Positions 26,401 to 33,527 of a stretch of 47,805 nucleotides of DNA are shown here, in pieces. The first letter of the stretch is position 1, and every line of letters begins with the position of its first letter. This stretch comes from Sphingopyxis macrogoltabida (GTDB lineage: Bacteria; Pseudomonadota; Alphaproteobacteria; Sphingomonadales; Sphingomonadaceae): NCBI GenBank assembly GCA_003241685.1, contig QFPJ01000021.1:1-47805 (forward strand). Direction: 5' to 3'. The translations under genes were made by a program, and so were the position numbers. Below the pieces are notes generated by a model. The model saw nothing but the letters and a program-made list of their open reading frames with translations. It was not told the DNA's origin and searched no databases.

Positions 26401-26725
26401 GCTGGCGCGCGAAATAGAGGTCGGTTTCATCGGTGAAGATTGCCGTCACCTGGCTGAAGCCGTTGCGCGAGATCGAGCGTGTCGTCTCGAGCCCCGGAAT
26501 GCCTGCCAGCGAGATTTCGATCGGGTAGGTTACGAGCTTCTCGATTTCGACCGGCGAGAGACGCGGGTCGATCGTGTTGATTTGCACCTGTTTGTTGGTG
26601 ATGTCGGGAACCGCGTCGATCGGCAGCTTGGTGAGCTGCCATACGCCGAGTCCCGCGATCACGAGGAAGAGAAAGAGTACCGCCCAGCGCGCGCGGACGG
26701 ATAGCGCCATCAGTTTCGCGATCAC
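23483..26725 (-). CDS. czcA: CzcA/NccA-type divalent metal RND pump (set 1)
   Basis: 1080 residues, inner-membrane proton-driven pump for Co/Zn/Cd or Ni-type ions. Helix 4 has D426-FGLIV-D432-GAVIII-E439, the proton-relay triad equivalent to Asp402, Asp408 and Glu415 of C. metallidurans CzcA. It carries a periplasmic insertion (about 148-175, NPDGKGAKKVAGQPGWQ and on) also seen in CzcA/NccA, and absent from the second copy at 33528. The C-terminus is short and polar. It follows czcB by three bases. Metal preference cannot be fixed from sequence. Confidence 0.92.
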   Translation of the reverse strand: MIAKLMALSVRARWAVLFLFLVIAGLGVWQLTKLPIDAVPDITNKQVQINTIDPRLSPVEIEKLVTYPIEISLAGIPGLETTRSISRNGFSQVTAIFTDETDLYFARQQVGERLLQAGENLPDGAQPQIGPVTTGLGEVVMYTVGYKNPDGKGAKKVAGQPGWQPDGSYLTPEGDILTDEIAKSGYLRTVQDWIVSPQLKSVGGVAGVDSIGGYAKTFVVEPDPTRLTSYGISYSELGEALERANLAVGANYYNRAGEAYLVRVDARVRSVDEIRNAVVATRGGVPVTVGQLANVKIGGDLRTGAGSMNGKEAVIGTVLMLIGQNSRTVAEDVSAKIAQVSKTLPPGVEVKVVLDRAKLVNATVGTVEKNLTEGALLVAAALFFLLGNWRAAIIAVLVIPFSFLMMAMGMNAFRVPGNLMSLGALDFGLIVDGAVIIIENCLARLAHRQEHEGRLLNLRERLEETMRASQEMIKPTVFGQAIILLAFAPLLMFTGVEGKTFSPMAITIMLALVAAFILAITLVPALVALMIRGKVAEKEVWAIRKSKERYLPLLDKAIAKPWAFIAGGFAFFLLAIPAFGLLGSEFIPQLDEKNMALASTRVPSVSLEQSLAMQRNVETAISSLPEVELMFSKTGTAEVATDPMPPNISDGFVILKPQDQWPAGVDSKTDVVERIEKAAGGQLGQLYEVSQPIQLRFNELIAGVRGDVAIKLYGDDLDKMSLAANEMVRVLQGIPGAGSVKADQVGGAPTLDVKLDRNAIARYGLSVQEVADTVSAALGGRESGLLYEGDRRFDITVRVPDATRVNLDDIRALPVLLPSEGGSRGQIPLAQVAQIRLTEGLNQISRENGKRRVVVQVNLEGRDAGSFVAEAQAKIANVKLPAGYYLEWGGQFESLQAASKRLSIVVPLCFAGIFILLYMALGTFGRATAVFLAVPLGLAGGVFTLALTGINFSVSAAVGFICLAGVAVLNGLVVMTAIRERLENDVPLTEAIREGMTEKMRAVIMTGFVPAIGFVPMAIATGTGAEVQKPLATTVIGGLIAATILTLLVLPAIAKVVLGADWQPKFLKRKAEPAVQPVTE

Positions 26726-26728
26726 GGT

Positions 26729-27898
26729 TTATTCCTCCTCGCCCGCGCCCTTGCCGAGTTCGGCCTTGAGCAGGAAAGCGTTCTTGGTCGCGACGATCTG
26801 GCCCGGCTTCAGCCCGGAGAGGATTTCGACACGGCCCGCGCTGCGCTGACCGACGGTGACCTGCTGCGCCCGGAAGCCGTCCTTCGTGCGGACGAACACC
26901 ACGTCGCGGCCTTCGAGCGTCTGGAGGGCTTCGTCGGCGATCACGATCCGGGCCGGCCCACCGGTTTCGGCGCCGCGGCTCGGGAGCAACCGCACCCGGA
27001 CCGCAAGGCCCGGCTGCAGCGCCCCGGGCACATCGAGCACGGCGGTTGCCGAGCGCGTATCGCCGGACAGGCCGGGGGTCACAGCCCGCACGCGGGCATC
27101 GATCGTCCGGCCGTCGGGAAGTTCGATGATCGCACGGTCTCCGGGCGAGAGCCGCTGTGCATCGGCCGGGCCGACGGCGGCCTCGATCTGCACCTTGCTG
27201 GGATCGGCAACGCGGAACAATTCGGTTTCGGGCTGAACGAAGGCGCCAAGGCTGGCGTTCTCGGCCGTGATCCGTCCCGAGATCGGGCTTGCCACGATGA
27301 CGCTGCTGCCATCGCGCGTGACCTGCGCGGCGCTCGCTGCGGCACGCGCGCGCTGCGCTTCGGCCGCGGCGGCCGCGGCTTCGGCTTGCGCCTGCTCATA
27401 GTCGACGCGCGCCGACACCTTCTGGTCGAACAGGGTCTTCTCGCGGTGCAGATTTTTCTGCGCAAGCGTCGAGCGCGCATCGGCAGCAATCCGTTCGGCC
27501 GCAATCTGGGCGGCGTCGCGGCTTTGCACGATGGCGATCGTCTCACCGGCGCTGACCGGATCGCCGAGCCGCTTGAAGAGACGGGTGACCGCGCCGCCCG
27601 CACGGGCGGTGACGATCGCCTCGCCGCTCGGCGCGGCGGTAACGGTCGCTTGCGAGAGGATTTCCGAACCGAGTCCGCCGGCGCCGATCGTCTCGACGCC
27701 GATTTCGGCGGCCTTGATCGCTTCGGGCGTGATGGCGAGGCTGCTCGGAAGGGCTTCGCTCGCCGCTTCCTTTTCGCCTTCGGCAGCCGGCGCGGCGGCC
27801 GGGTCGGCGGTGCAGCGTGCAACGCCGAAGCCCGTGACGGCAGCGAGTATCATGGCGCCCGCGACAGTGCCGAGGAGACGCTTGTCCTTGGTGATCAT
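26729..27898 (-). CDS. czcB: Periplasmic adaptor of CzcCBA set 1
   Basis: 389 residues. An N-terminal membrane anchor or signal (about 9-27) is followed by a short acidic linker. The barrel-sandwich halves are near 80-112 (AIVTARAGGAVTRLFKRLGD) and 195-220, split by an Ala/Glu/Arg-rich coiled-coil hairpin (about 120-190). The beta-barrel and membrane-proximal domains follow, ending in KAELGKGAGEEE. It lacks the His/Met-rich metal-binding N-terminus seen in CusB. It starts 109 bases after czcC and is three bases from czcA. Confidence 0.88.
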   Translation of the reverse strand: MITKDKRLLGTVAGAMILAAVTGFGVARCTADPAAAPAAEGEKEAASEALPSSLAITPEAIKAAEIGVETIGAGGLGSEILSQATVTAAPSGEAIVTARAGGAVTRLFKRLGDPVSAGETIAIVQSRDAAQIAAERIAADARSTLAQKNLHREKTLFDQKVSARVDYEQAQAEAAAAAAEAQRARAAASAAQVTRDGSSVIVASPISGRITAENASLGAFVQPETELFRVADPSKVQIEAAVGPADAQRLSPGDRAIIELPDGRTIDARVRAVTPGLSGDTRSATAVLDVPGALQPGLAVRVRLLPSRGAETGGPARIVIADEALQTLEGRDVVFVRTKDGFRAQQVTVGQRSAGRVEILSGLKPGQIVATKNAFLLKAELGKGAGEEE

Positions 27899-28007
27899 AT
27901 TCTATCTCCGCTGTTGATGCGGTTCGCGCGCCGACCGGCGGCGCACCCCTGTTGACTTGGAAGGACGATGGCGAAGGCGCCTCCGTCCACTGGAAGGCTC
28001 GGCGCGC

Positions 28008-29315
28008 TCATGGCTGATGGTCCGCATCGCCGTCGGCGGCTGCCTGGCGCGAGAGGATGGCGCGGGCTTCGGCCCGGGCCTGGCGCGCCGCGATCAGCTC
28101 GGCTTGGGTCGCCGCATAGGCCTGCTGCGCGTCGATATATTCGACGAGCGAGGACTTGCCGGCGCGGTAGCTGAGTTCGGCGAGCCGGACACCTTCGCGC
28201 GCCTGCTCGATGCCGCTGCCCTCAAGCGCCGCGAGGCGGGCTTCTGCGGCTTCGAGTTCGGCCTGCGCATTGGCGATCTCCGCCTGAGCATTGACCACCG
28301 CATTCTCGCGCCGCGCAATGGCGGCAGCGACATCGGACTTGGCCGCCGAGATGTTGCCGCGGTTGCGGTCGAAGACGGGGAGCGGCACGGAAACATTGGC
28401 GATCAATGCGCGATCGCCAGTGTCGCGAAGCTGACGCACCCCGAAGCCGACCGACGGGTCGAGCCGGCCATCGGCGCGCTGTCCCTGGAGCCGCGCTTCG
28501 GCAATCAGCTTCTCGGTTTCGGCCAAGCGAACGTCGAGCGTCGCGAGCGAGTCCACCGTCTCCGGTGCCACCCACATATCGCCTTCCATTAACTCGGCAG
28601 GCGGGACCGAGCTTCCGAGGAGCGCCGCGAGCGAACGCCGGGCGGTCCTTTCTTCGGCCTCGGCCGTGCGTAGCTCGGCGGTGGCCTGAACGAGAGCCGC
28701 ATTGGCGCGGAATGCGCGGAGCGGCGGCTCGTTGCCGGTATCGACCATGGCCTGTGCCACGCGGACGAGTTCACGGGCACGCGCTTCATTTTCCCGTGCG
28801 AGCGCGAGACTATCGCGCGCCGCGAGAGCGGTCGCGAACTGGTTGCGGACATCGAGCGCAAGATCTGCGCGTGCAATCTCCAACCTGTACTTCGCGGCCA
28901 GAAACTCGGCGTCGGCGAGCGTCATGCGCGCCCGGCGCCGGCCCCCGATATCGAGGCGCTGGTTTACCGAGACGGTCGTTTCGAGACCGTTGAGGCCCGA
29001 ATAGGGGCCGGTGCCCGCGAAATTCTCGACATCGACATTGAGCGTTGGATTGTAGCGATAGCCCGCCTGACGCTGGCGACCGCGGGCGGCCTCCACTTCG
29101 GCTTCGGCGGCAACCACGCGCGGCGAGCGCGCGTCGGCTTCCTCCATCGCCTGCGCGAGGGACAATCGAGCGGGAAGCGGGCCGGTACGCACGGCCTCGC
29201 CTGCGGAAGAAGGCGGTCCCACCAGCTCCGTCGCTGCCGACTGGGCAGCGGCGGGCGCGGAATTTGCGCCTGCAACGAGCGCCACGAGACTCGCGGCGAC
29301 AACTATGGATTTCAT
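28008..29315 (-). CDS. czcC: TolC-family outer-membrane channel of CzcCBA set 1
   Basis: 435 residues. Signal peptide 1-24 (SIVVAASLVALVAGANSAPAAA). Two OEP repeats with long coiled coils (about 60-200 and 270-420). Sequence marks include NVDVENFAGTGPYSGL near 110 and a KSSLVEYIDAQQAYAATQAELI stretch near 395, usual in CzcC-type proteins. It precedes czcB by 109 bases; I see no terminator or clear promoter in that gap. Confidence 0.87.
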   Translation of the reverse strand: MKSIVVAASLVALVAGANSAPAAAQSAATELVGPPSSAGEAVRTGPLPARLSLAQAMEEADARSPRVVAAEAEVEAARGRQRQAGYRYNPTLNVDVENFAGTGPYSGLNGLETTVSVNQRLDIGGRRRARMTLADAEFLAAKYRLEIARADLALDVRNQFATALAARDSLALARENEARARELVRVAQAMVDTGNEPPLRAFRANAALVQATAELRTAEAEERTARRSLAALLGSSVPPAELMEGDMWVAPETVDSLATLDVRLAETEKLIAEARLQGQRADGRLDPSVGFGVRQLRDTGDRALIANVSVPLPVFDRNRGNISAAKSDVAAAIARRENAVVNAQAEIANAQAELEAAEARLAALEGSGIEQAREGVRLAELSYRAGKSSLVEYIDAQQAYAATQAELIAARQARAEARAILSRQAAADGDADHQP

Positions 29316-29380
29316 GAAAAAGAGACTCCTGACGTTTCCAGGGAGAAGCGCACGCGAAGGGCGCGCGCAGACCTAGAGCG

Positions 29381-29743
29381 TCAGGCGATTGGAGGGCGGA
29401 ACGTCCCGATATAGGCGACGGGCGGCAAGGCGGCCGTCAGGATGCGCGTATGCGCTTCAGGGGCAGGCGTTTCGGTCGCTGCCGACAGCGTTTCCGCCGG
29501 GACGCCCGAATGGTGACCATGGCAACCATGAGCGGCGGCTGGCACCTGCTGCTTTTCGCCGGGAGAGGATTTTTTCTTGTCGATTTCGGCGCTTTCGGTC
29601 GCCGGTGCGGAAACGCAGCCGGCTTCGATCGCCGCGACAAAAAGGCTCGCCTCGGCCCGATCCTCGGTCGCATGTGCGAGCGACCCCGCAACCGTTCCGG
29701 ATGCAAGGAGAAGGGTCAGGAGGAAGAGGATCACCCGTCGCAT
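29381..29743 (-). CDS. CzcI-like small exported His/Cys protein (set 1)
   Basis: 120 residues. Signal peptide about 1-25 (RRVILFLLTLLLASGTVAGSLAHA). The mature part has AAHGCHGHHSG near 71-81, a central Glu/Ala/Lys-rich part, and ends YIGTFRPPIA; a Pro-rich end of this sort is common in CzcI-type proteins at the head of czcCBA operons. It is the first gene of the minus-strand run, 65 bases before czcC. CzcI modulates czc expression in C. metallidurans; the same role here is inferred. Confidence 0.7.
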   Translation of the reverse strand: MRRVILFLLTLLLASGTVAGSLAHATEDRAEASLFVAAIEAGCVSAPATESAEIDKKKSSPGEKQQVPAAAHGCHGHHSGVPAETLSAATETPAPEAHTRILTAALPPVAYIGTFRPPIA

Positions 29744-29775
29744 TGAAACCGGCCCCTAGCATCGAAACGGCGCGG

Positions 29776-29795
29776 TGAAAAGTAGAAGATTTTCA
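29776..29795 (-). promoter_or_regulatory. Palindrome upstream of the minus-strand czc run
   Basis: TGAAAA (29776-29781) and TTTTCA (29790-29795) flank eight bases, 33 bases before the czcI-like start codon. It could be a response-regulator or repressor site. No matching regulator gene is in the window. Confidence 0.35.
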
Positions 29796-30098
29796 ATCAA
29801 CTTCGGCGGCACTCTTCGAACCCCCGAACCGGCTCCGTAATATTATCTCATGGAGGTAGGGGAGCAGTGCATCTTGCCCCTCTATAGTTGCAGAAGCGTC
29901 TAAAGAAACAGGATATCCGCCGAACAATCGCGCGTTAAGCACAATAATTCTGCGATTGTCTTTTGCTCTTATTGCTATCGCTTCGCTATTGGCTCCGGCC
30001 TCCTTTGTTCGTGACGACATTCGGGCGATATGCTTCCCGTGAGACGAGGGCGTAAATCGGACGCCGAGCGGCACAGCGTCCTGCCGGAACATCAGGGC

Positions 30099-30129
30099 TT
30101 GACCCTGTATCTACTACAGGGTGCAAAAG
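30099..30129 (+). promoter_or_regulatory. CadR/ZntR-like MerR-type operator
   Basis: TTGACC (30099-30104) overlaps the inverted repeat ACCCTGTA-N5-TACAGGGT (30102-30122). The arms closely resemble those of cadmium/lead/zinc-responsive MerR-type operators (ACCCTATA-N5-TACAGGGT in CadR targets, from memory). The -10 is weak (CAAAAG or TGCAAA). It precedes the DUF3703 gene by about 30 bases. Confidence 0.75.
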
Positions 30130-30157
30130 CCTGCCCTGGGCAAAAAGGGGGAAGAAT

Positions 30158-30562
30158 ATGGTGCCGCCGACAACAAATCCCGTGAGCATGGCCGTCATCG
30201 AGCCGCTGCTGCGCGATCAATATCGCCTGTTTTGCGAATCACGCCGAATCGGAGATGAAGCGGCGGCGTGGCAGGCGCTCGAATGGGAACATATATTGAG
30301 CCAGCCCTATATGGGCGCGCATCTCGCCTCCCACTGGCACATGTTTCGCTATGCGATCGAGCTCGGCGATGCCCGTGAAGCTGCCGGTCAGGCGATGCGG
30401 TTCCTGCTCGTCCCGCTCGGTTCGCTGACCGGCCGCCTCCCCGCAGGGAATAATGGCCGCGCGCGGGTGAGCGCCTTTGAGCCGATGCCAATGCCGAACG
30501 CCCTGGAAGCGCTGATCGAAACGGCCCGGTCGACGGAGAGCGGTGCTGCGCGAACCGATTGA
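30158..30562 (+). CDS. DUF3703-family protein
   Basis: 134 residues, soluble, no signal peptide. The central part W-x2-LEWEHILSQPY, then HLASHWHMFRYAIELGD, then EAAGQAMRFLLVPLGSLTGRLPAGNNGRARVSAF is the DUF3703 pattern. His55, His60 and His62 with Glu/Asp nearby could bind metal, but no function is known. It is the first gene behind the CadR/ZntR-like operator, with a strong GGGGGAAG ribosome site, and leads the plus-strand czc set. Genes of this family are often found beside czc genes (recollection, not checked). Confidence 0.78.
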   Translation: MVPPTTNPVSMAVIEPLLRDQYRLFCESRRIGDEAAAWQALEWEHILSQPYMGAHLASHWHMFRYAIELGDAREAAGQAMRFLLVPLGSLTGRLPAGNNGRARVSAFEPMPMPNALEALIETARSTESGAARTD

Positions 30563-30611
30563 TCCGGTTTTGGACTTCCGGAACTGGTCATTCGCTGTTA
30601 GGGGCGCGACC

Positions 30612-30950
30612 ATGTCCGGCGCTCCCCTTCGCCTGTTGCTTGTGTTCATCCTGCTACTCAGCGGGCTCCACAATGCTGCGCCGGCGATGGCGGGCATGAC
30701 CCACCATGCGACGGATTCGCATCTTTTGCACCATGCCGAGCCGGGCCATGCGTCGGACAAGAACACGCAAGAAGGCCAGCAGGACGCCGACCTCCACGGC
30801 AGTCACCATAATTGCCCGGTCGCATCCGATCAGGCCCTTTCGGGTCATGACGATCTGTCCTGTTTTTCCGGCGGCCTTCACTTTGCGCTGCCCGCGACGC
30901 GCCTCGCTTCGCGCGCGCTCGCACCTCCCCTGAACCCTCCCCTCGCCTGA
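30612..30950 (+). CDS. His-rich exported protein, CzcI-like (set 2)
   Basis: 112 residues from the ATG at 30612; the longer frame upstream overlaps DUF3703. Signal peptide about 1-27. The mature part has about a dozen histidines (H31-H32, H37, H40-H41, H46, H62, H65-H66, H79, H90), C68 and C84, and a Pro/Leu-rich end LAPPLNPPLA. The layout mirrors the CzcI-like protein of set 1 with little sequence identity. Periplasmic Zn/Co/Cd buffering or signalling is inferred from composition and position just before czcC. Confidence 0.7.
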   Translation: MSGAPLRLLLVFILLLSGLHNAAPAMAGMTHHATDSHLLHHAEPGHASDKNTQEGQQDADLHGSHHNCPVASDQALSGHDDLSCFSGGLHFALPATRLASRALAPPLNPPLA

Positions 30951-31015
30951 ACGACGCCTGCCGCGCGGCCCCTGTCCGGCCTGCGCTCAGTCGAACCGTT
31001 CAGGAGTGATCATTC

Positions 31016-32251
31016 ATGCATATCCATATGCGCGCCGCCCTGTTGGCCGGGGCTGCGCTGCTGGCGGGGTCCGTTTGGGCCCAGCCGCTAACGCTCGACC
31101 AGGCGGTCGAGCGGGCCATCGCTGCATCGCCCGAGCTTAGAGCGGGTGAAGCGGGGGTCGACGCCGCGCGCGCCGACCAGCTGCAAGCCCGCGTCCGTCC
31201 CAATCCGACCGTGTCGGTCGAAATGGACAATGGCGTCGGGACGGGCGGCTATGGCCTGTTCCGGCAATCGGAACTCACCGTCACCTATTCGCAGCCCCTC
31301 GAACGCGGGGGCAAGCGCGAGGCGCGGATGGCGCTTGCCGAGCGCGGTGTCGTTCTCGCCGAGGCGCAGTGGCGGCTCGTCCGGCTCGACATCGCCCAGG
31401 AAGTGCAGCGAGCCTACATCGACGTCCAGATAGCCGAGCAGATGGTCTGGATCGCACAGGATCGCGTCAAACTCGAAAAGGAGATGCGGACCGAAGCGAT
31501 CCGACGCGTGCGCGGCTACAAGGATCCGCTGTTCGTCGAGACGCGCGCCGATGCCCGCATCCTCGAAGCCGAACTGGCACTGAAGGAAGCCCAGGCGAAG
31601 CGGCAGTCCGCACGGGCATTGCTCACCTCCTTCTGGGACGGCACGCCTGACAGCCTCGTGATCGCCGAGGGGATCGAGAAACCCGATCCGCGCGATCCGC
31701 CGCTGGCCGAAGCGGACGCGGCGGTCTTCGACGCCGCCGTCGACCGGGCGCGGGCGCAGGTCGTCGTCGAGCAGAGCCGTGCGCATCAGGACTATACGGT
31801 CTCGGGCGGCACGCGCTTTCTTCGTGAGACCAATGATGTCGCTGTTCTTGGCGGCATCTCGATCCCGCTCGGACGGTTCGACCGCAACCAGGGCAATATC
31901 GCCCGGGCGCAGGCCGAACGGCGGCAGCTCGAGTTCCAATCCGAAGCGAGCCGGCTCGAGCGGCTGCGGCGCCTCGCGTCGCTGCGCGCCGACGCCGACG
32001 CCGCACGCGTCCGGGCCGAGGGCATCATGAACGACGTCTATCCCAAGGCGGTGAAGACGCTCGGCCAGGTGCGCGAAGGCTATGCCCGCGGCGGGTTCCT
32101 GTTCGCCGACGTACAGGATGCCGCCGACGTCATCATCCAGATCCAGGGTCAGTGGGCCGAGGCCATGACGCGCTACCGCGATTTGCTCGCGGAGATTGAT
32201 CGCCTGACCGGCCGCTTCGATGCGGCTCCCCTTTCGGAGAACATTCCATGA
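31016..32251 (+). CDS. czcC: TolC-family outer-membrane channel of CzcCBA set 2
   Basis: 411 residues. Signal peptide about 1-22 (MRAALLAGAALLAGSVWAQ). Two OEP repeats with coiled coils, with PNPTVSVEMDNGVGTGGYGL near 62 and GGISIPLGRFDRNQGNIARA near 278. An AGGAGT site precedes the ATG; an in-frame ATG at 31028 is a possible alternative. It is clearly diverged from the CzcC of set 1, so the two sets are not a recent duplication. The stop overlaps the next start by four bases. Confidence 0.88.
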   Translation: MHIHMRAALLAGAALLAGSVWAQPLTLDQAVERAIAASPELRAGEAGVDAARADQLQARVRPNPTVSVEMDNGVGTGGYGLFRQSELTVTYSQPLERGGKREARMALAERGVVLAEAQWRLVRLDIAQEVQRAYIDVQIAEQMVWIAQDRVKLEKEMRTEAIRRVRGYKDPLFVETRADARILEAELALKEAQAKRQSARALLTSFWDGTPDSLVIAEGIEKPDPRDPPLAEADAAVFDAAVDRARAQVVVEQSRAHQDYTVSGGTRFLRETNDVAVLGGISIPLGRFDRNQGNIARAQAERRQLEFQSEASRLERLRRLASLRADADAARVRAEGIMNDVYPKAVKTLGQVREGYARGGFLFADVQDAADVIIQIQGQWAEAMTRYRDLLAEIDRLTGRFDAAPLSENIP

Positions 32252-33510
32252 AGAAGTTTCCATTTCCCGCCGCGGCTGCGGCGCTGTTCCTTGCCGTGCC
32301 TCTCGCTGCCTGCGGCGGCGGAGCCGAAGGCGAAGACAAGCATGAAGAAGGCGAAAGCCACGCCGAGGGCGAAGGCGAGGAAGATGCCAAAGGCCCGAAC
32401 GGTGGCAAATTGCTCAAGAATGGCGATTTCGCGGTCGAGGTCACGATCTTCGAGAATGGCACCGAGCCGCAATTCCGCGTCTTCGCAACGCGGGACGGCA
32501 AACCGGTCGACCCGAAGGATGTCCAGCTCGCCATCACCCTCACGCGGCTTGGCGGCGACGTCGATCGCTTCACCTTCCGTCCGCAGGGCAAATTCCTCGC
32601 AGGGCAAGGTGTCGTCACCGAACCGCACAGCTTCGATGTCGAGGTCGTCGTGGTGACGGGCGGCAAGCGGCACGTCTGGAAATATGCGAACCCCGAAGGG
32701 CGCACGCGAATCGCGGCCGACGCCGCCAAGGCCGGCGGCATCGAAACCGCGGTCGTCGGACCGGCGACGGTGGGCGAAATGCGCGGACTCTACGGCACCG
32801 TCCAACTGTCGCCGACCGCCCGCTCCGAAATTCGCGGCCAGTTCCCCGGCCGCGTCGTCTCGGTGACCAAGGCGGTGGGCGACAGCGTCCGCCGCGGAGA
32901 GCTTCTCGCGCGCATCGAGTCCAGCGAGAGCCTCCAGGTCTATCCGGTCTATGCGACGGTCGGCGGCGTGATCGCCGAGCGCAACGCCAATCCCGGCGAC
33001 GTCACCGACGGGCGCGCGCTCTATGTGGTCACCGACCCGGCGCAGACGACGGTCGTCTTCAACATCTTCCCCCGCGACCTCGCGATTATACGTCCGGGCA
33101 TGCGGGTGACGGTGGAGACGCAGGACGGCGCCGAAATCGCGACCGCGCCGCTCGGGCAGTTCCTGCCCGACGGCAATGTCGAGGCGGGCACCGCGCTCAT
33201 CCGCGCGACCATCCCCAACCGCTCGGGAACGCTCCGCCCTGGCATGGCCTTGCGCGGCCGCGTGATGGTCAATCCCGTCACCGTGCCGCTCGCCGTGCGC
33301 ACCGAGGCGATCCAGCCCTTCCGCGACTTCAAGGTGGTCTATGCCAATTTCGGGCAGGACTATGAGGTCCGGATGCTGAAGCTCGGCCGTTCATCGCCCG
33401 AATGGACCGAGGTCCTGTCGGGCATCAAGCCCGGCACCGCCTATGTCACCAAGGGCAGTTTCCTCGTTCGCGCCGACATCGAAAAGTCCGGCGCGGGCCA
33501 CGACCATTGA
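32248..33510 (+). CDS. czcB: Periplasmic adaptor of CzcCBA set 2, lipoprotein
   Basis: 420 residues. A lipobox LAAC (Cys22) is followed by an acidic and His-containing linker (about 24-50, with EEGESHAEGEGEEDAKG). Then comes the CzcB-type N-terminal beta domain (about 50-145, GPNGGKLLKNGDFAVEVTIF), the barrel-sandwich and barrel domains, and a C-terminal GAGHDH. This N-terminal domain is typical of CzcB-like adaptors of divalent metal pumps and is absent from the set 1 adaptor. It overlaps czcC by four bases. Confidence 0.9.
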   Translation: MKKFPFPAAAAALFLAVPLAACGGGAEGEDKHEEGESHAEGEGEEDAKGPNGGKLLKNGDFAVEVTIFENGTEPQFRVFATRDGKPVDPKDVQLAITLTRLGGDVDRFTFRPQGKFLAGQGVVTEPHSFDVEVVVVTGGKRHVWKYANPEGRTRIAADAAKAGGIETAVVGPATVGEMRGLYGTVQLSPTARSEIRGQFPGRVVSVTKAVGDSVRRGELLARIESSESLQVYPVYATVGGVIAERNANPGDVTDGRALYVVTDPAQTTVVFNIFPRDLAIIRPGMRVTVETQDGAEIATAPLGQFLPDGNVEAGTALIRATIPNRSGTLRPGMALRGRVMVNPVTVPLAVRTEAIQPFRDFKVVYANFGQDYEVRMLKLGRSSPEWTEVLSGIKPGTAYVTKGSFLVRADIEKSGAGHDH

Positions 33511-33527
33511 TCGGGGAGCAGGATAAC

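Larger units (their letters stand above)
29744..30157. other. Divergent intergenic region between the two czc sets
   Basis: 414 bases between divergent operons. It contains a CadR/ZntR-like promoter at 30099-30129 for the plus-strand set and a TGAAAA-N8-TTTTCA palindrome at 29776-29795 just upstream of the minus-strand set. A minus-strand frame at 29793-30092 (99 codons) has no recognisable domain and would cover part of the promoter region; I do not call it a gene. The middle (29870-30020) looks relatively AT-rich. Confidence 0.6.

Noticed and set aside
29793..30092. Minus-strand 99-codon frame between the two czc sets
   Set aside because: No recognisable domain. It overlaps the palindrome and approaches the CadR/ZntR-like operator, and composition differs from neighbouring genes.
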